Positions 30,351-42,169 of a stretch of DNA of 64,000 nt are shown here, piece by piece. Each line of letters opens with the position of its first letter. Position 1 is the first letter of the stretch. The notes below the pieces were generated by a model. The model had not been told where the DNA came from. It saw only the letters and a program-made list of their open reading frames with translations, and did not search any database. The position numbers and the translations under genes are program-made. Origin of the DNA: Bombyx mori (Eukaryota > Arthropoda > Insecta > Lepidoptera > Bombycidae); assembly GCF_030269925.1 (NCBI RefSeq), contig NC_085128.1, positions 13,766,501 through 13,830,500 on the forward strand, in the 5' to 3' direction.

Positions 30351-32656
30351 TCAAAACTTTGGTACTTCCTACCTCCCTTAATTAGAATATTGTTCTAACT
30401 ATATAATACCCGCGCCACAGTTAATGAAATAGTAGTAGTATGAGTAGTGTCTACATTGTAGACCTTGAATCCTGTTGTAGACTCTACAACAGGATTTAAG
30501 GTAAGGATTCCTTTTTTTGTGTCATAAAACATATACTTTATACAGTTTTGAATTATGCAATACTAAAATAAATATCTAAATTTATAAAAAAATACACTAT
30601 GTTTTACAATCCATTTCCTTCGAAATAGATTCTCTTCTATTGACGTTACATTTGTTCAATCGCCACTAGATAGCGCTAGCTGTACAATAAAGAGTTTGAT
30701 CATAACGTAACAAACTGCGCTGATTCTATTCGAATTTTATACGACCTTTATATTTGGTTTATTGAATTTATAATTCTCGAAACTATTCTTATTATTTTAG
30801 AATCAACAAAATACCCTATTGCGAGTTTTACAGCAAAAATCCAGGGACGATTTCGGGTCGAGATACGAAATCAGAAATTCACCAATGGAAATGGTTTATT
30901 TTGTCTACCTGTGTGCTTATCAGGACACCCACTTCACTCACCTTTAGTGCAAATAAGGATTAGCCTGATTATCAATTTTATTACAGGCAGGAATTATTTT
31001 TAGAATGTCCATTACGGTTGATAGCGTGAAAGTGGAACAATTGTGCAAATATTACGCGATTTTTTTCTGTTTGATTATTTGTTTTATTCGTTTATTTTAT
31101 GTGTTTATTTTTCGTTTAAATTTTTTGCACGTGCGGTTTTCGCGCAACAAAACGCCCGCATGTTATTTGTTGCGTAGGCGCACGAAAACGTAGCCAAGTG
31201 CTACGCGATATAACCAAGCGATAACAACCATGTTACCACATACATACCTATTAATAATTATTATTTATTTTAGTGCCACTGAACCGTAAAATAAATAATA
31301 TAATTATGAATATTATTGATCAATTTATAATATTATTGAACATTTGTTCAATTAAATATTTTTCAGAAAGTCATCCTTTAAATAAAAGCTATAAATGACG
31401 TAAATTAGATTTATAATGCACGCCATGTTGTTTTTCGTTTAATACTTTCCAGTTAGTACGTATATATTAATCAAAAATAATTTAAGTAATTCAAAATTCA
31501 TTTTCATAGTTCTGAATAACTGTTTTATCTTGGTTCATTACGTATTCATTAAATAAGCATATTAATATGCGAGCACACGTTGTAACTAGTTAAATTACAT
31601 TACAATATTTTTAAAGTAAATTGATATTTAATTAGATATTTAACGGATCGTAGCTGTCAGCGTATGTGTGCTAGTAATCAACCAGTACGTCAACTAACAT
31701 TCTTCTAGCTTCGATAGGCATCAAAAACTTTGCTGGTTTAGCGTAAAACTTATGATTCTTTATATTTAATGATATTTTTTTTATAATTATTTTTTTAAGT
31801 ATGGCAATTGCCTTATTGCGACGTCATTGTTGCTAATGTCAATCAAGCTTAAGAAAATCTACAAATATTGAATACTAAAAGATATCATAATTACGATGAA
31901 ACAAAAGAAAGGAGGTGAACTAAAGGCTGAGTAAAATGGTGGTGAAACACTCAATTGACAAAATAAAAGAACTCACACAACTTCGCTCCTCGTGTTCCCG
32001 CCAAAAAGTCGTCTGCTAGGCCTCTCCTTTACAAATATTATATTATACCTATATCACCTATATAGTCTATGTCTGTGCACGCATGAAATTTACAAATTCC
32101 GTTTTTTAAATATAATGTTACATATTTCGAATGAGTAAGACATTTTACAGTAGTAAAATAGTTTAATTGTGAATTTAAATTTTATTAGCTCCTGCTAACT
32201 GAAGACTTCGATCAACAATAAGAGTTTAAAGAAATTTTATATATAATAAAAAAAAGTCCGTCTTTAATCATCAATTCACAACTTCTCCGCAGCTGATTGA
32301 GATTTTTATTGCTTCACCAAGAATAACTTTATACAAATAACCATAATTACCGTGTTCCATTGCTTGTGTGTTCAGTTCAGTGACCTCACGCATAAGCAGA
32401 TGAGTTTTATACCTAAATATATTCATTTAGTTTTAATGGCTATTGTATCTTTATTAAAGTCAATTCTTCCAATGGCTGCATGAATATTTCAATGTAAATA
32501 GAACAGAAAAGAGGTTCGCACATTGAAAATAAGTATACGACTACACATTTTAAGAATATACCGACAATAAAGTACCCAGTAATATGTGTAAAATGTTTAG
32601 AAAGTTCTAATTAATTCGGAAAAGATATGAAGCGTAAATGAAATATAAAGTGGTGA
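30351..32656. other. AT-rich intergenic DNA
   Basis: No gene recognised. A foldback-arm fragment lies at 31925-32010 (GAGTAAAATGGTGGTGAAAC, then CACACAACTTCGCTCCTCG). A 62-codon frame at 31005-31193 is rich in Phe/Ile and has no gene-like features. Confidence 0.4.
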
Positions 32657-32666
32657 ACATACATGT

Positions 32667-33111
32667 TTCTTTTTTTTGGTCAGGAGGCAATCGCCGGACT
32701 TGCGCCTTCCACTGGGGATGGCGGGCGGAACATGTCGGAGTCGAACCGACTAAAACCTCCTGTCGCTCAACAACTAACGTTCAAACCTCGCATGAGACAG
32801 AACTCATGAAAAGGCAAAGAGGGGAAAGTGAAGCGTTTATTGCGGAGCACATCTCTCCCATCACCCTCCCCCTCTCGGTCGGCAGGCTATTCGAAACCCG
32901 CCTAGATGGCGCCGGTTAGAGTGAGTTATCCTACGAAATACCCCGCTGGGTTAGAACCAGCGTGGGTCGAGGATAGCCAGCCTTCCATCACCCGGATGCT
33001 CTTGCGTAAAACGCGTACAGAGCAGCTCGTACGTCGTCTTCTTAGGCCCCCCTCGCCGGTCCCCAGACCGACATGTGAGGTGGACCCGAAATACTTAGAG
33101 GGCCAAGGCAG
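32667..33111 (-). mobile_element. GC-rich retroposed element, LINE 3' tail or SINE
   Basis: A GC-rich block in AT-rich surroundings, bounded on both sides by the direct repeat ACATACATGT (32657-32666 and 33112-33121). A T run follows the left repeat, so the element lies on - with an A tail. Near its 3' end on - is a stem-loop, GTCGG-TTCGACT-CCGAC, shaped exactly like a tRNA T-arm with a good pol III B box; many R1-like LINE 3' UTRs carry something similar. The overlapping open frames here look like by-products of GC content. Confidence 0.68.
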
Positions 33112-33121
33112 ACATACATGT

Positions 33122-34479
33122 AGCATACCTATATTGAGTTCATACTTTCATCTTCTCCATCTTTAGCTGTCTCCTTAAACTGCTCACTTATTATGTACAC
33201 ACGCATCAAACTAAAGATTTTTATACTGTCAGTAAGCAATCAGACTCTAAATAAATAGTCTTGGCTTCTGTTAAAATTGGAAATAGCATTCTATTTGACG
33301 TTATCGCCTGCTCGGATCTAAGGATTTGTTTGTGTTTTAATTAGTCGTTGCCAATCGCTATTTTGTTTATTGCTCCAAAAAATTCCATCTGAAGGGCTTA
33401 TATTGAATTTGGTGTAAAATCGTATAAAGTATAATAAAAAACGGTCAAATGGGAATTACGAGAACCAACAATGAGACTTTGTTCAAAATGAATCGAATCA
33501 TTCTAAGCATATGCGTAGACTAGGACAATCATTCCGATTTTCTAGGGAACGAGATAGATGTGCCCGAGATAGATGTGCCTTCCTTAAACCACGCTGATAT
33601 AGGGATGTCAATTATTATTCTATTTTAAAAACACAGTCACAACCTACGAAATTTATTTATAAAAAATGGGAAACTTGTTTTAATTTACTCAATAGTAAGT
33701 AAGTAGATTGTTAAGTTCGGTAAAATAAATGAATGTTCATTACAGGGAATAAAATGACAAAATTCAAAACAACTTCGTATGATTGGAAAATTATGGAATT
33801 GTGACTTCTCATGTGAACAATGCTTGGGCACATTATTTCATTATTCATGAAATGTACCATATAATATAACTAAATCGAGTCAACAGTAAGTTAGCTAGAA
33901 ACTTCGTAACAGAAATACATTTGCATAATACAAGTGTTTCTTTTAAAATAAACAAAGAAAATTAATCAAAATTGTACATAAGCTATTTCGTAGCAAACTT
34001 ACTATGGCTGAACTGGTTCGCTATTATTAATAAATAAATAAAATCGTTAACAATGATATTATGTGCCTAAAACTAAATCTGTCTCCCGAGTCGTCTTAAA
34101 AGCAATTAGTTCGTTGAAATGACAATGTTGCAAATATATTCATAATATGAAAACGATATCGGAGCAACGCATCTGTTCCTACATAAATATTCACACGGTT
34201 TTATCGATATATAAATATTTGTATTTATTGTAATTATTGCACCCGCCATACTTACACCAAAAATATTTTATATTAATCCATTCTTTGGCGTGATTTTGTT
34301 TACATTTCGTTTTTATATTAAACGCTATTTCTATATTAAAACCGTAATAAAATATATTTTCGTATAACCAGTCAATGTGGCTTATAGATAAATTGAAGTG
34401 CCATGTGTTTTATTAGTATTTTTGTTTTGGGAAACCAGTACTCCGTTCATGTTACAATATTTGTTCTTGCGTGTCTTGA
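33122..34479. other. AT-rich intergenic DNA
   Basis: No gene, recognised repeat or signal seen. Confidence 0.4.
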
Positions 34480-35022
34480 ATAATTGCAATCCCGATACTG
34501 CAGGATAGCCGTCGGAGCACCATGGTTCCTGAGGAGCGTGGATCTCCACGATGACCTGGAGCTCGACTCTTTCAGTAAGTATCTACAGTCGGCGTCGTTG
34601 CGCCACTTCGAGAAGGCGGCACGACATGAGAATCCTCTTGTCGTGGCCGCTGGAAACTACATACCCGATCCTGTAGACCGAATGGTAAACCGTCGACGTC
34701 GCCCAAAGCACGTCATTACGGATCCTCCCGATCCATTAACGGTGCTTTTAGGCACCACAAGCACCGGTCACTGTCTTCATCGAACCCGTCGCTTGCGACG
34801 AAGGGCTCGACGAGCGAATTAACCCATAGACACAGCCCACTGAGTTTCTTGCCAGATCTTCTCAGTGGGTCACGTTTCCGATCCGGTAGTAGATTCTGCG
34901 AAGCACTGCTCTTGCTATGGCCAGTGTTAGCAATACTCCGGTTTGAGCCCCGTGAGCTCACCTACACACGTTAGGGTGAAGCTGAAATAGCCTCTCAAGG
35001 CTATCAGCATAGGTAGGAAAAA
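34480..35022 (+). repeat. Jockey-type LINE 3' end
   Basis: The frame 34484-34822 encodes the same ORF2 C-terminus as the copy at 28267-28752, from CRIAVGAPWF to RRLRRRARRAN. The 3' UTR follows, ending GGTAGGAAAAAAAAG. 5'-truncated even more strongly. Confidence 0.82.
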
Positions 35023-37550
35023 AAAGAATAATTGTCGATTTAAAAGCAAGAAAACGATTTAAAAGCAAGAAGGAAGATATTTTATTCCGGAAATCTAAAC
35101 TTAGAACACATCTAGTTGCTAAATAAATTTGAAGAAACTTCGAGTTAACTGGAAATAATTTATGAAGTGGATAATATTCTCACAAGAAAAAGCGTTCTTT
35201 AAACATGACGTACTCTATAGTGAAAATTTACAATCACTTAAAATACTTTGTTACGATCTAGGACCGATTAGAATTATTTGATTCCAAAGACAAATTTCTC
35301 CTTTTGGTCAATAGCTAGGATGTGCACACGATGGGTGTCTTTATGGATATGTTTGTATAAGAATTCTTAATCGATGTTTTTTTAAATAAAATGTATGTAA
35401 CATAAATGGCATGTATAGTCGCTTATGAGCTATAATATCATAATATTGTTGCAGTTTATAAACAACAGTAAAATATGTATAGTGAAGCAATTGATTGAAT
35501 TGAACTGATTGAAAGACTTGAAATACGAAAAAACAATATGAGTAATGACTTGTGAACTAAACTGAAGCACTGAACTGTTTATTGAACACGGCCACGTAAA
35601 TATTTTAAAATTAAAACTGAACTTTACAGAATTTATCGGCAGCGAAAGCCAATAGTCACAATGGCGACCGTTTAGTTCTCTATAAAGAGTTGCTCCGTCA
35701 TTATTTACAACCCTTCCGGATAAGCCCTTGACAACAAAGCTTTTTAACATTTTAAAACGCAGTCCCACAATGGATGATGTATTGAATTTTTTTCACCAAA
35801 CGAGGATTAGATCGAAACTTGGCTGTGTAAATGTTTTAATATTTAAAAGATTAGCGTCATGTTATTGCTTTGAAGTGTAAGTAAATATTTTTTTGGTTTA
35901 AAAGTGACAATAAATTCAAAACAAATATTAATTATTTATTTGAGGTAAAATTAATTCGATTCACACTTTCATGCAAATGTTTGATTATGGTCATGTCAAA
36001 CTGAATTTAAATAAAATTTCTTTTAAATTATAAGGTTTTTAACAATATTTTGTTACAAATCGCCTTTATATAAGTGGGTTGGCTGAGATATTAAGTTATT
36101 TCCATCTCATTTATCCAATAGATCAACTTATTCGTAGAACCTGATGTGCCTATCTTATCAATAAATTCCGATAGCATCTTAATACCCAAATCCCTAAATT
36201 ATTTGAAATAGTATAGAGTACTGTATTTATATTTATTATTTGTTTATATCGATAATTGAAACATCGAAAACAATAATTAATAGTTTAAAAATCAGTACAG
36301 ATAATCCCGAAATAAGCAAATAATTATTTGAACACGAGCTACGGGTTAAGTCCGCAGAATTATGCTCGGTGGCGAGCGGGATGTTTTGGACCAGTTTGGG
36401 GCGCGCTCATAGCTCTTAAAGGGTTACAGATAGTAGTGACGCGACATACAGATCTATCGATAGAAATAGAATTAGTTACATAAGGTTGTTTAAAAAAATG
36501 TGCAAATTTTAGAATAGTTTGTCATGATCATTGTTATTAGGTATATAATAAAAGCATTTTTGTATAAATCTTACACAGAAAACCTATATCTGCCATGTTC
36601 AATGCCATATATTGGTAAAAATTCTTTACAACAACAATTACAACAAGAATTTATAGTAAAATGATATATTATATCTTTAGTATAATTGACCTGAATAGAG
36701 ACCGGAATGTGTACATTATATGCATTGGCATAAAATTGATGCGCAAAAGTACACGCATCCATTAATGAAACCACTTGAACTATGGACACTTACATATTGA
36801 AATTTTACTTCCATAATATAGATACAAATAAAAGTAGTATGATGTAATTTGTGAAAAAGTTATGATTTATAAATATTCGAGTTAAAATTATCGATATTTT
36901 TTTTTATTGACAGCACAACCGTATAGAACACGCGTGCACACATCATAACGCATTCATGGTCTCTCAAGCGTGGTGACTGCAAAGTAACTAAACAGCCCTT
37001 CGGCTCTACCCTACATTTTATTTATTATTTTAAACGAGCATGGCTATAATTTTGAGATTTACTCGCTGGGGTATAATATGGCAAGCCGTCGAGTTTTATA
37101 AAGTACCTGTTAAATAAAAAATCTATACCTACATAATGAAAAATCTATCTATATTGCTTGATGAGTTACAACATCACTAGAATATTAAGTTAGTTGCCTG
37201 CCTTAAGTTAGTTGCACGATAATTTCCCTTTTTTTGGTTTAATTTACTTCAGCAGAGTAGTAGGCATCTTAAAAATTACGATCGTGACTATGATCATAAT
37301 ACTATATTGCTAACAGGCTAATGCTAAATATAGTGTTAAAAAAAAAGCATGCATAAGTAGAAAGCTATATTAAAATATCCTGATCCTGGCCAGGATTATC
37401 ATGTAATTACCTGTACTACGTAATAAGTTATATTATATTGTTATATTATATTGTCATTAAGTCTGCCGCTAATCGGGTGTTTTGAATTCCGTAAGAAAAT
37501 TATATTAAGCTTATGAAAGATATGTAGATATACAGATAATAATTTTTATG
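35023..37550. other. AT-rich intergenic DNA
   Basis: Open frames of 72-112 codons (35430-35768, 36571-36789) show no domain, no codon bias and no splice context. I do not call them genes. A slightly GC-rich patch at 36340-36420 is unexplained. Confidence 0.35.
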
Positions 37551-37663
37551 GTAGGCAGCGGCATGGCTCTGCCCCTGGCATTGCTGACGTCCATGAGCGA
37601 CGGTGACCACTTACCATCAGGTGGGCCGTATGCTCGTCTGCCTACAAAGGCAATAAAAAAAAA
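37551..37663 (+). repeat. CR1-like (BMC1-type) LINE 3' tail
   Basis: GTAGGCAGCGGCATGGCTCT through ATGCTCGTCTGCCTACAAAG and an A tail. Short 5'-truncated copy. Confidence 0.78.
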
Positions 37664-37938
37664 GTTTTTCTTTTTGGTCATCGCGAGTCGTAGGCAATAA
37701 AAAAAATATTATGGTACGATAGTAAAACAGATAGGTAGATGGTGGTTAACGCAATATTCGAATGTCGATAAAGAACGCGCTAAACGTCCGTGACCACGAA
37801 AACTGGAAAGTATTCCAAGCGTCGGAAACAAGACAATGAAAAAAATAAATACGATATTGAACCATCAAAGTTGTTTTAATTGTATTAAAAACATGTCAAA
37901 AAACTTTTTAGCGATGGAGGTTAGTACCGCCGTAAAAA

Positions 37939-37987
37939 AAAATTGTGCAATCTAATCCACTAGGATTAGATTCGATTGCACAATTTT
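37939..37987. repeat. Hairpin-forming inverted repeat
   Basis: AATTGTGCAATC and TAATCC pair with GGATTA and GATTGCACAATT around ACTA, with a small bulge. It lies about 55 bp outside the piggyBac left end, in host DNA. Confidence 0.75.
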
Positions 37988-38043
37988 CGCTTGAAAGGTC
38001 GTATAGCCGGTATGTAATAAGATCTAATAGTAATCAATTTTAA

Positions 38044-40611
38044 CCCGGCGAGCATGAGGCAGGGTATCTCATACCCTGGTAAAATTTTAAAGTTGTGTAT
38101 TTTATAAAATTTTCGTCTGACAACACTAGCGCGCTCAGTAGCTGGAGGCAGGAGCGTGCGGGAGGGGATAGTGGCGTGATCGCAGTGTGGCACGGGACAC
38201 CGGCGAGATATTCGTGTGCAAACCTGTTTCGGGTATGTTATACCCTGCCTCATTGTTGACGTATTTTTTTTATGTAATTTTTCCGATTATTAATTTCAAC
38301 TGTTTTATTGGTATTTTTATGTTATCCATTGTTCTTTTTTTATGATTTACTGTATCGGTTGTCTTTCGTTCCTTTAGTTGAGTTTTTTTTTATTATTTTC
38401 AGTTTTTGATCAAAATGGATATTGAAAGACAAGAAGAGCGAATCCGTGCCATGTTAGAGGAGGAGCTAAGTGATTATTCTGATGAATCCAGTTCAGAAGA
38501 TGAAACCGATCACTGTAGTGAGCACGAAGTGAATTATGACACAGAAGAAGAGCGGATAGATTCAGTTGATGTTCCATCCAACTCCAGGCAGGAAGAAGCA
38601 AATGCAATAATAGCAAACGAATCAGATAGTGACCCCGATGACGATTTACCATTGTCTCTCGTCAGGCAGAGAGCTTCAGCTTCTCGACAAGTGAGTGGCC
38701 CTTTTTATACGTCAAAAGACGGTACCAAGTGGTATAAAAATTGTCAACGTCCAAACGTAAGGCTTCGTTCCGAAAACATCGTAACAGAGCAAGCTCAAGT
38801 AAAAAATATTGCAAGGGATGCTTCTACAGAGTATGAATGCTGGAATATTTTTGTCACTTCAGATATGCTACAAGAAATTTTGACCCACACTAATTCGTCA
38901 ATTCGCCATAGACAAACCAAAACTGCTGCTGAAAATTCGAGTGCTGAAACTTCTTTCTACATGCAAGAAACCACATTATGTGAATTGAAAGCATTAATTG
39001 CATTATTGTACTTAGCTGGCCTTATCAAATCTAATCGACAGAGTTTGAAAGATCTTTGGCGAACCGATGGAACTGGCGTTGATATATTTCGCACCACAAT
39101 GTCACTCCAGAGATTTCAGTTTCTGCAAAATAATATTCGTTTTGATGACAAATCTACGAGAGATGAGCGTAAACAAACTGATAATATGGCTGCCTTCAGA
39201 AGCATTTTTGACCAGTTTGTTCAATGCTGTCAGAATGCGTACTCCCCAAGTGAGTTTCTGACTATCGATGAGATGCTACTATCATTTAGAGGTCGATGCC
39301 TGTTTCGTGTCTACATTCCAAATAAACCAGCCAAGTACGGTATAAAAATTTTGGCTCTAGTCGATGCAAAAAACTTTTATGTCGTGAATTTGGAAGTGTA
39401 CGCAGGAAAACAACCGTCGGGACCATATGCAGTTAGTAATAGACCCTTTGAAGTAGTGGAGAGACTCATTCAACCAGTTGCACGATCACATCGCAACGTG
39501 ACATTCGATAATTGGTTCACCGGATATGAGCTAATGCTGCATCTACTAAATGAGTATCGACTCACGTCGGTTGGAACTGTACGAAAAAACAAGAGACAGA
39601 TTCCCGAATCTTTCATTAGAACTGACAGACAACCTAACAGTTCAGTCTTTGGGTTTCAAAAAGATATTACACTCGTTTCCTATGCGCCAAAGAAGAACAA
39701 GGTGGTTGTTGTTATGTCCACCATGCATCATGATAACTCAATAGATGAATCTACAGGAGAGAAACAAAAACCTGAAATGATAACATTCTATAATTCGACC
39801 AAAGCTGGCGTTGATGTGGTTGATGAGTTGTGTGCCAATTACAACGTTTCTCGCAACAGTAAACGATGGCCTATGACTTTATTCTATGGTGTCTTGAACA
39901 TGGCAGCTATAAATGCTTGCATTATTTATCGAGCAAATAAAAACGTTACGATCAAGAGAACAGAATTCATTCGTAGTTTGGGCTTATCAATGATTTACGA
40001 ACATCTGCATTCAAGAAATAAAAAGAAAAATATTCCCACCTACCTCCGCCAGCGAATCGAGAAACAGCTAGGTGAACCATCACCAAGACATGTGAATGTA
40101 CCTGGGCGATATGTCAGATGCCAGGATTGTCCATACAAGAAGGATAGAAAAACCAAGCATTCCTGCAATGCTTGTGCCAAGCCCATATGTATGGAGCACG
40201 CAAAATTTCTTTGCGAAAATTGTGCTGAACTCGACAGTAGTCTTTGATCATATTTTTAGTTTAAAAAAATAATTATATGTTTTATAATGAAAAGAATCTC
40301 ATTATCTTTCAGTATTAGGTTGATTTATATTCCAAAGAATAATATTTTTGTTAAATTGTTGATTTTTGTAAACCTCTAAATGTTTGTTGCTAAAATTACT
40401 GTGTTTAAGAAAAAGATTAATAAATAATAATAATTTCATAATTAAAAACTTCTTTCATTGAATGCCATTAAATAAACCATTATTTTACAAAATAAGATCA
40501 ACATAATTGAGTAAATAATAATAAGAACAATATTATAGTACAACAAAATATGGGTATGTCATACCCTGCCACATTCTTGATGTAACTTTTTTTCACCTCA
40601 TGCTCGCCGGG
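38044..40611 (+). mobile_element. Complete piggyBac-family transposon
   Basis: TTAA at 38040-38043 and 40612-40615 flank exact 16-bp inverted ends, CCCGGCGAGCATGAGG. Inside each end are palindromic GGGTAT...ATACCC boxes. The left has one directly after the terminal repeat (38060-38078) and another near 38229-38245. The right has one near 40550-40568 that matches the left inner box in direct orientation, including following bases. The 2568-bp length and single open transposase gene are typical of autonomous piggyBac elements. Confidence 0.93.
38415..40247 (+). CDS. piggyBac transposase (intact, 610 aa)
   Basis: DDE/D transposase that excises and inserts its own element at TTAA. The start is the ATG at 38415 in a good context (CAAAATGG); an upstream TTG is in frame but unlikely. 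Order from that Met: acidic, Ser/Glu-rich N-terminus (about 1-80); DDE_Tnp_1_7 domain from about residue 135; catalytic Asp285 in FLTIDEMLLSFRGR, Asp365 in VTFDNWFTGYE, Asp467 with Asp470 in AGVDVVDEL; C-terminal cysteine-rich zinc-binding domain (about 569-603, Cys-X2-Cys pairs with a His). These match the DDD layout and cross-brace finger of the family. No stop or frameshift. B. mori is known to carry piggyBac-like elements, including domesticated 'yabusame' copies; I cannot tell whether this is one of them. Confidence 0.93.
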   Translation: MDIERQEERIRAMLEEELSDYSDESSSEDETDHCSEHEVNYDTEEERIDSVDVPSNSRQEEANAIIANESDSDPDDDLPLSLVRQRASASRQVSGPFYTSKDGTKWYKNCQRPNVRLRSENIVTEQAQVKNIARDASTEYECWNIFVTSDMLQEILTHTNSSIRHRQTKTAAENSSAETSFYMQETTLCELKALIALLYLAGLIKSNRQSLKDLWRTDGTGVDIFRTTMSLQRFQFLQNNIRFDDKSTRDERKQTDNMAAFRSIFDQFVQCCQNAYSPSEFLTIDEMLLSFRGRCLFRVYIPNKPAKYGIKILALVDAKNFYVVNLEVYAGKQPSGPYAVSNRPFEVVERLIQPVARSHRNVTFDNWFTGYELMLHLLNEYRLTSVGTVRKNKRQIPESFIRTDRQPNSSVFGFQKDITLVSYAPKKNKVVVVMSTMHHDNSIDESTGEKQKPEMITFYNSTKAGVDVVDELCANYNVSRNSKRWPMTLFYGVLNMAAINACIIYRANKNVTIKRTEFIRSLGLSMIYEHLHSRNKKKNIPTYLRQRIEKQLGEPSPRHVNVPGRYVRCQDCPYKKDRKTKHSCNACAKPICMEHAKFLCENCAELDSSL

Positions 40612-40615
40612 TTAA

Positions 40616-40959
40616 GGTAGGTAGCACAATATTCGAATTACCGTTCGTCAATCACAAAAACTGTTATGTATTCGAAAATACGAAAAGAATGTCAATAAAA
40701 ACGCGAAATCAAACCGAAAAAGTAGTTTTAGTTCTAATAATTATGGTCTCAACTTCATATTTCTAGGTAGTTGACTGCTGGACGGATGGACTTTGATAAC
40801 CGCTTAACACTAAATATCTCGGGAGCTGGTTCGCCCATTTCTGCAATAGGTAAAAAATACAAATATCATCTAAAATTACGTGAATTATAATTTCTTGTAT
40901 ATTTCTTTCCTGCATTATAAAGTCCTTAGTGATAACATGTAGGGTACGTATTTGTCTTT
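40616..40959. other. Intergenic DNA right of the piggyBac
   Basis: No gene or repeat recognised. Confidence 0.35.
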
Positions 40960-41204
40960 TTTTTATTTTTTATTGCCTAGATGGTTGGATGAGCTCACAG
41001 CCCACCTGTTGTTAAGTGGTTGCTGGAGCCCATAGACATCTACAACGTAAATGCGCCACCCACCTTGAGATATAAGTTGTAAGGTCTCAGTATAGTTACA
41101 ACGGCTGCCCCACCCTTCAAACCGAAACGCATTACTGCTTCACGGCAGAAACAGGCAGGCCGGTGGTACCTACCCGCGCGGACTCACAAGAGGTCCTACC
41201 ACCA
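40960..41204 (-). repeat. Bm1 SINE, 5'-truncated
   Basis: T-rich start, TTATTGCCTAGATGGTTGG, and the Bm1 body to GAGGTCCTACCACCATTAAA. The tRNA-like region is absent. Confidence 0.85.
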
Positions 41205-41990
41205 TTAAAGTGTCTACTTGCTTAATTCTATCTATAATTGCTATATCGAATATGGGCATACTGTGGTACGGTACATTGGGTACCGTATACCCTCTATTAT
41301 CGTTCACAAACCTATACATTTCAGTAGTGATTTCAAAGCAATTTCTAATGCTTCGAATTTCTAGGCAATGAAAAAATGTGTGATTTTCTTTTGTATTATT
41401 TCCAAGCATAACCCTTTAAATGTTGTCTGCGTGACGCAATTTATCAACGTTCTACAAGAAATCGTCGTTGGGCCGTGTCGGTCACATGTGGCGTGAAAAC
41501 GTCGCTGTGTGTTCAATTGTGTTTATCAACTGATCGAAAACGCAGACCCTATACCTACATAGTTAAATCTATAGTATGTAAAAATGTTTTCACAGTTGAA
41601 CATTTCCCCATCCTGGAGATCAGTAATACAGGTCTTTGAACCTAGTACAGAATTCAGCTCTTTCAAAGGCTTACAAAATAAATTATAAGGTTAATTTCCA
41701 TTTGTATTTGTACTATACCTTTAAGAGAGAAATAAATAAATAATAATAATAATTATTATTATTTAAATAATTTCTACTAGATAGATTTTTTATTTTACAA
41801 TTTCTGTGCTTTGTACGAAACATTCGTGGTGATAGTACTATCAGGGTAAGAGGGTGCTAAAAAATAAATTAACAATGTGATTGCCAAATTAAAATAGAGC
41901 CAGAATCAATCAACACTACTTAGAACCCCTACATATATAGAGATACACGGTGCGTTTCCAGAGATATTTTATAAAAAAAGCACCATTCGG
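41205..41990. other. Intergenic DNA
   Basis: No gene recognised. The minus-strand frame at 41170-41409 overlaps the SINE edge and has no domain. Confidence 0.35.
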
Positions 41991-41997
41991 CTTTGAT

Positions 41998-42168
41998 ATG
42001 AACTTTCCTTCACAATGTTTCCTGAGCTCTTTGAGAATCTTCTTCTTCAAACGAGGTTTAAGGATAATTTTCAGTGGTAAGTAGCGGTTTGGCTATGACC
42101 CTTCCATTACCTACTGACGTCCATAAGCGACGCTAACCATTAAGTACAGAGTCTACAAAGGCAATAAT
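41998..42168 (+). repeat. CR1-like LINE tail, old copy
   Basis: CTTCTTCTTCAAACGAGGTT, then TGACGTCCATAAGCGACG and CTACAAAGGCAATAA. This is the order seen in the younger copy at 60958, with many changes. Confidence 0.6.
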
Positions 42169-42169
42169 T

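Noticed and set aside
32638..33166. Two overlapping GC-rich open frames as a gene
   Set aside because: They lie in an A-tailed insertion with target duplications, run out through its ends, and show no domain; better explained by base composition.
35430..35768. 112-codon minus-strand frame
   Set aside because: Composition is that of AT-rich random sequence (Phe, Asn, Ile rich) with no motif.
38406..38414. TTG start for the piggyBac transposase
   Set aside because: An ATG in good context follows three codons later; non-ATG initiation is not needed.
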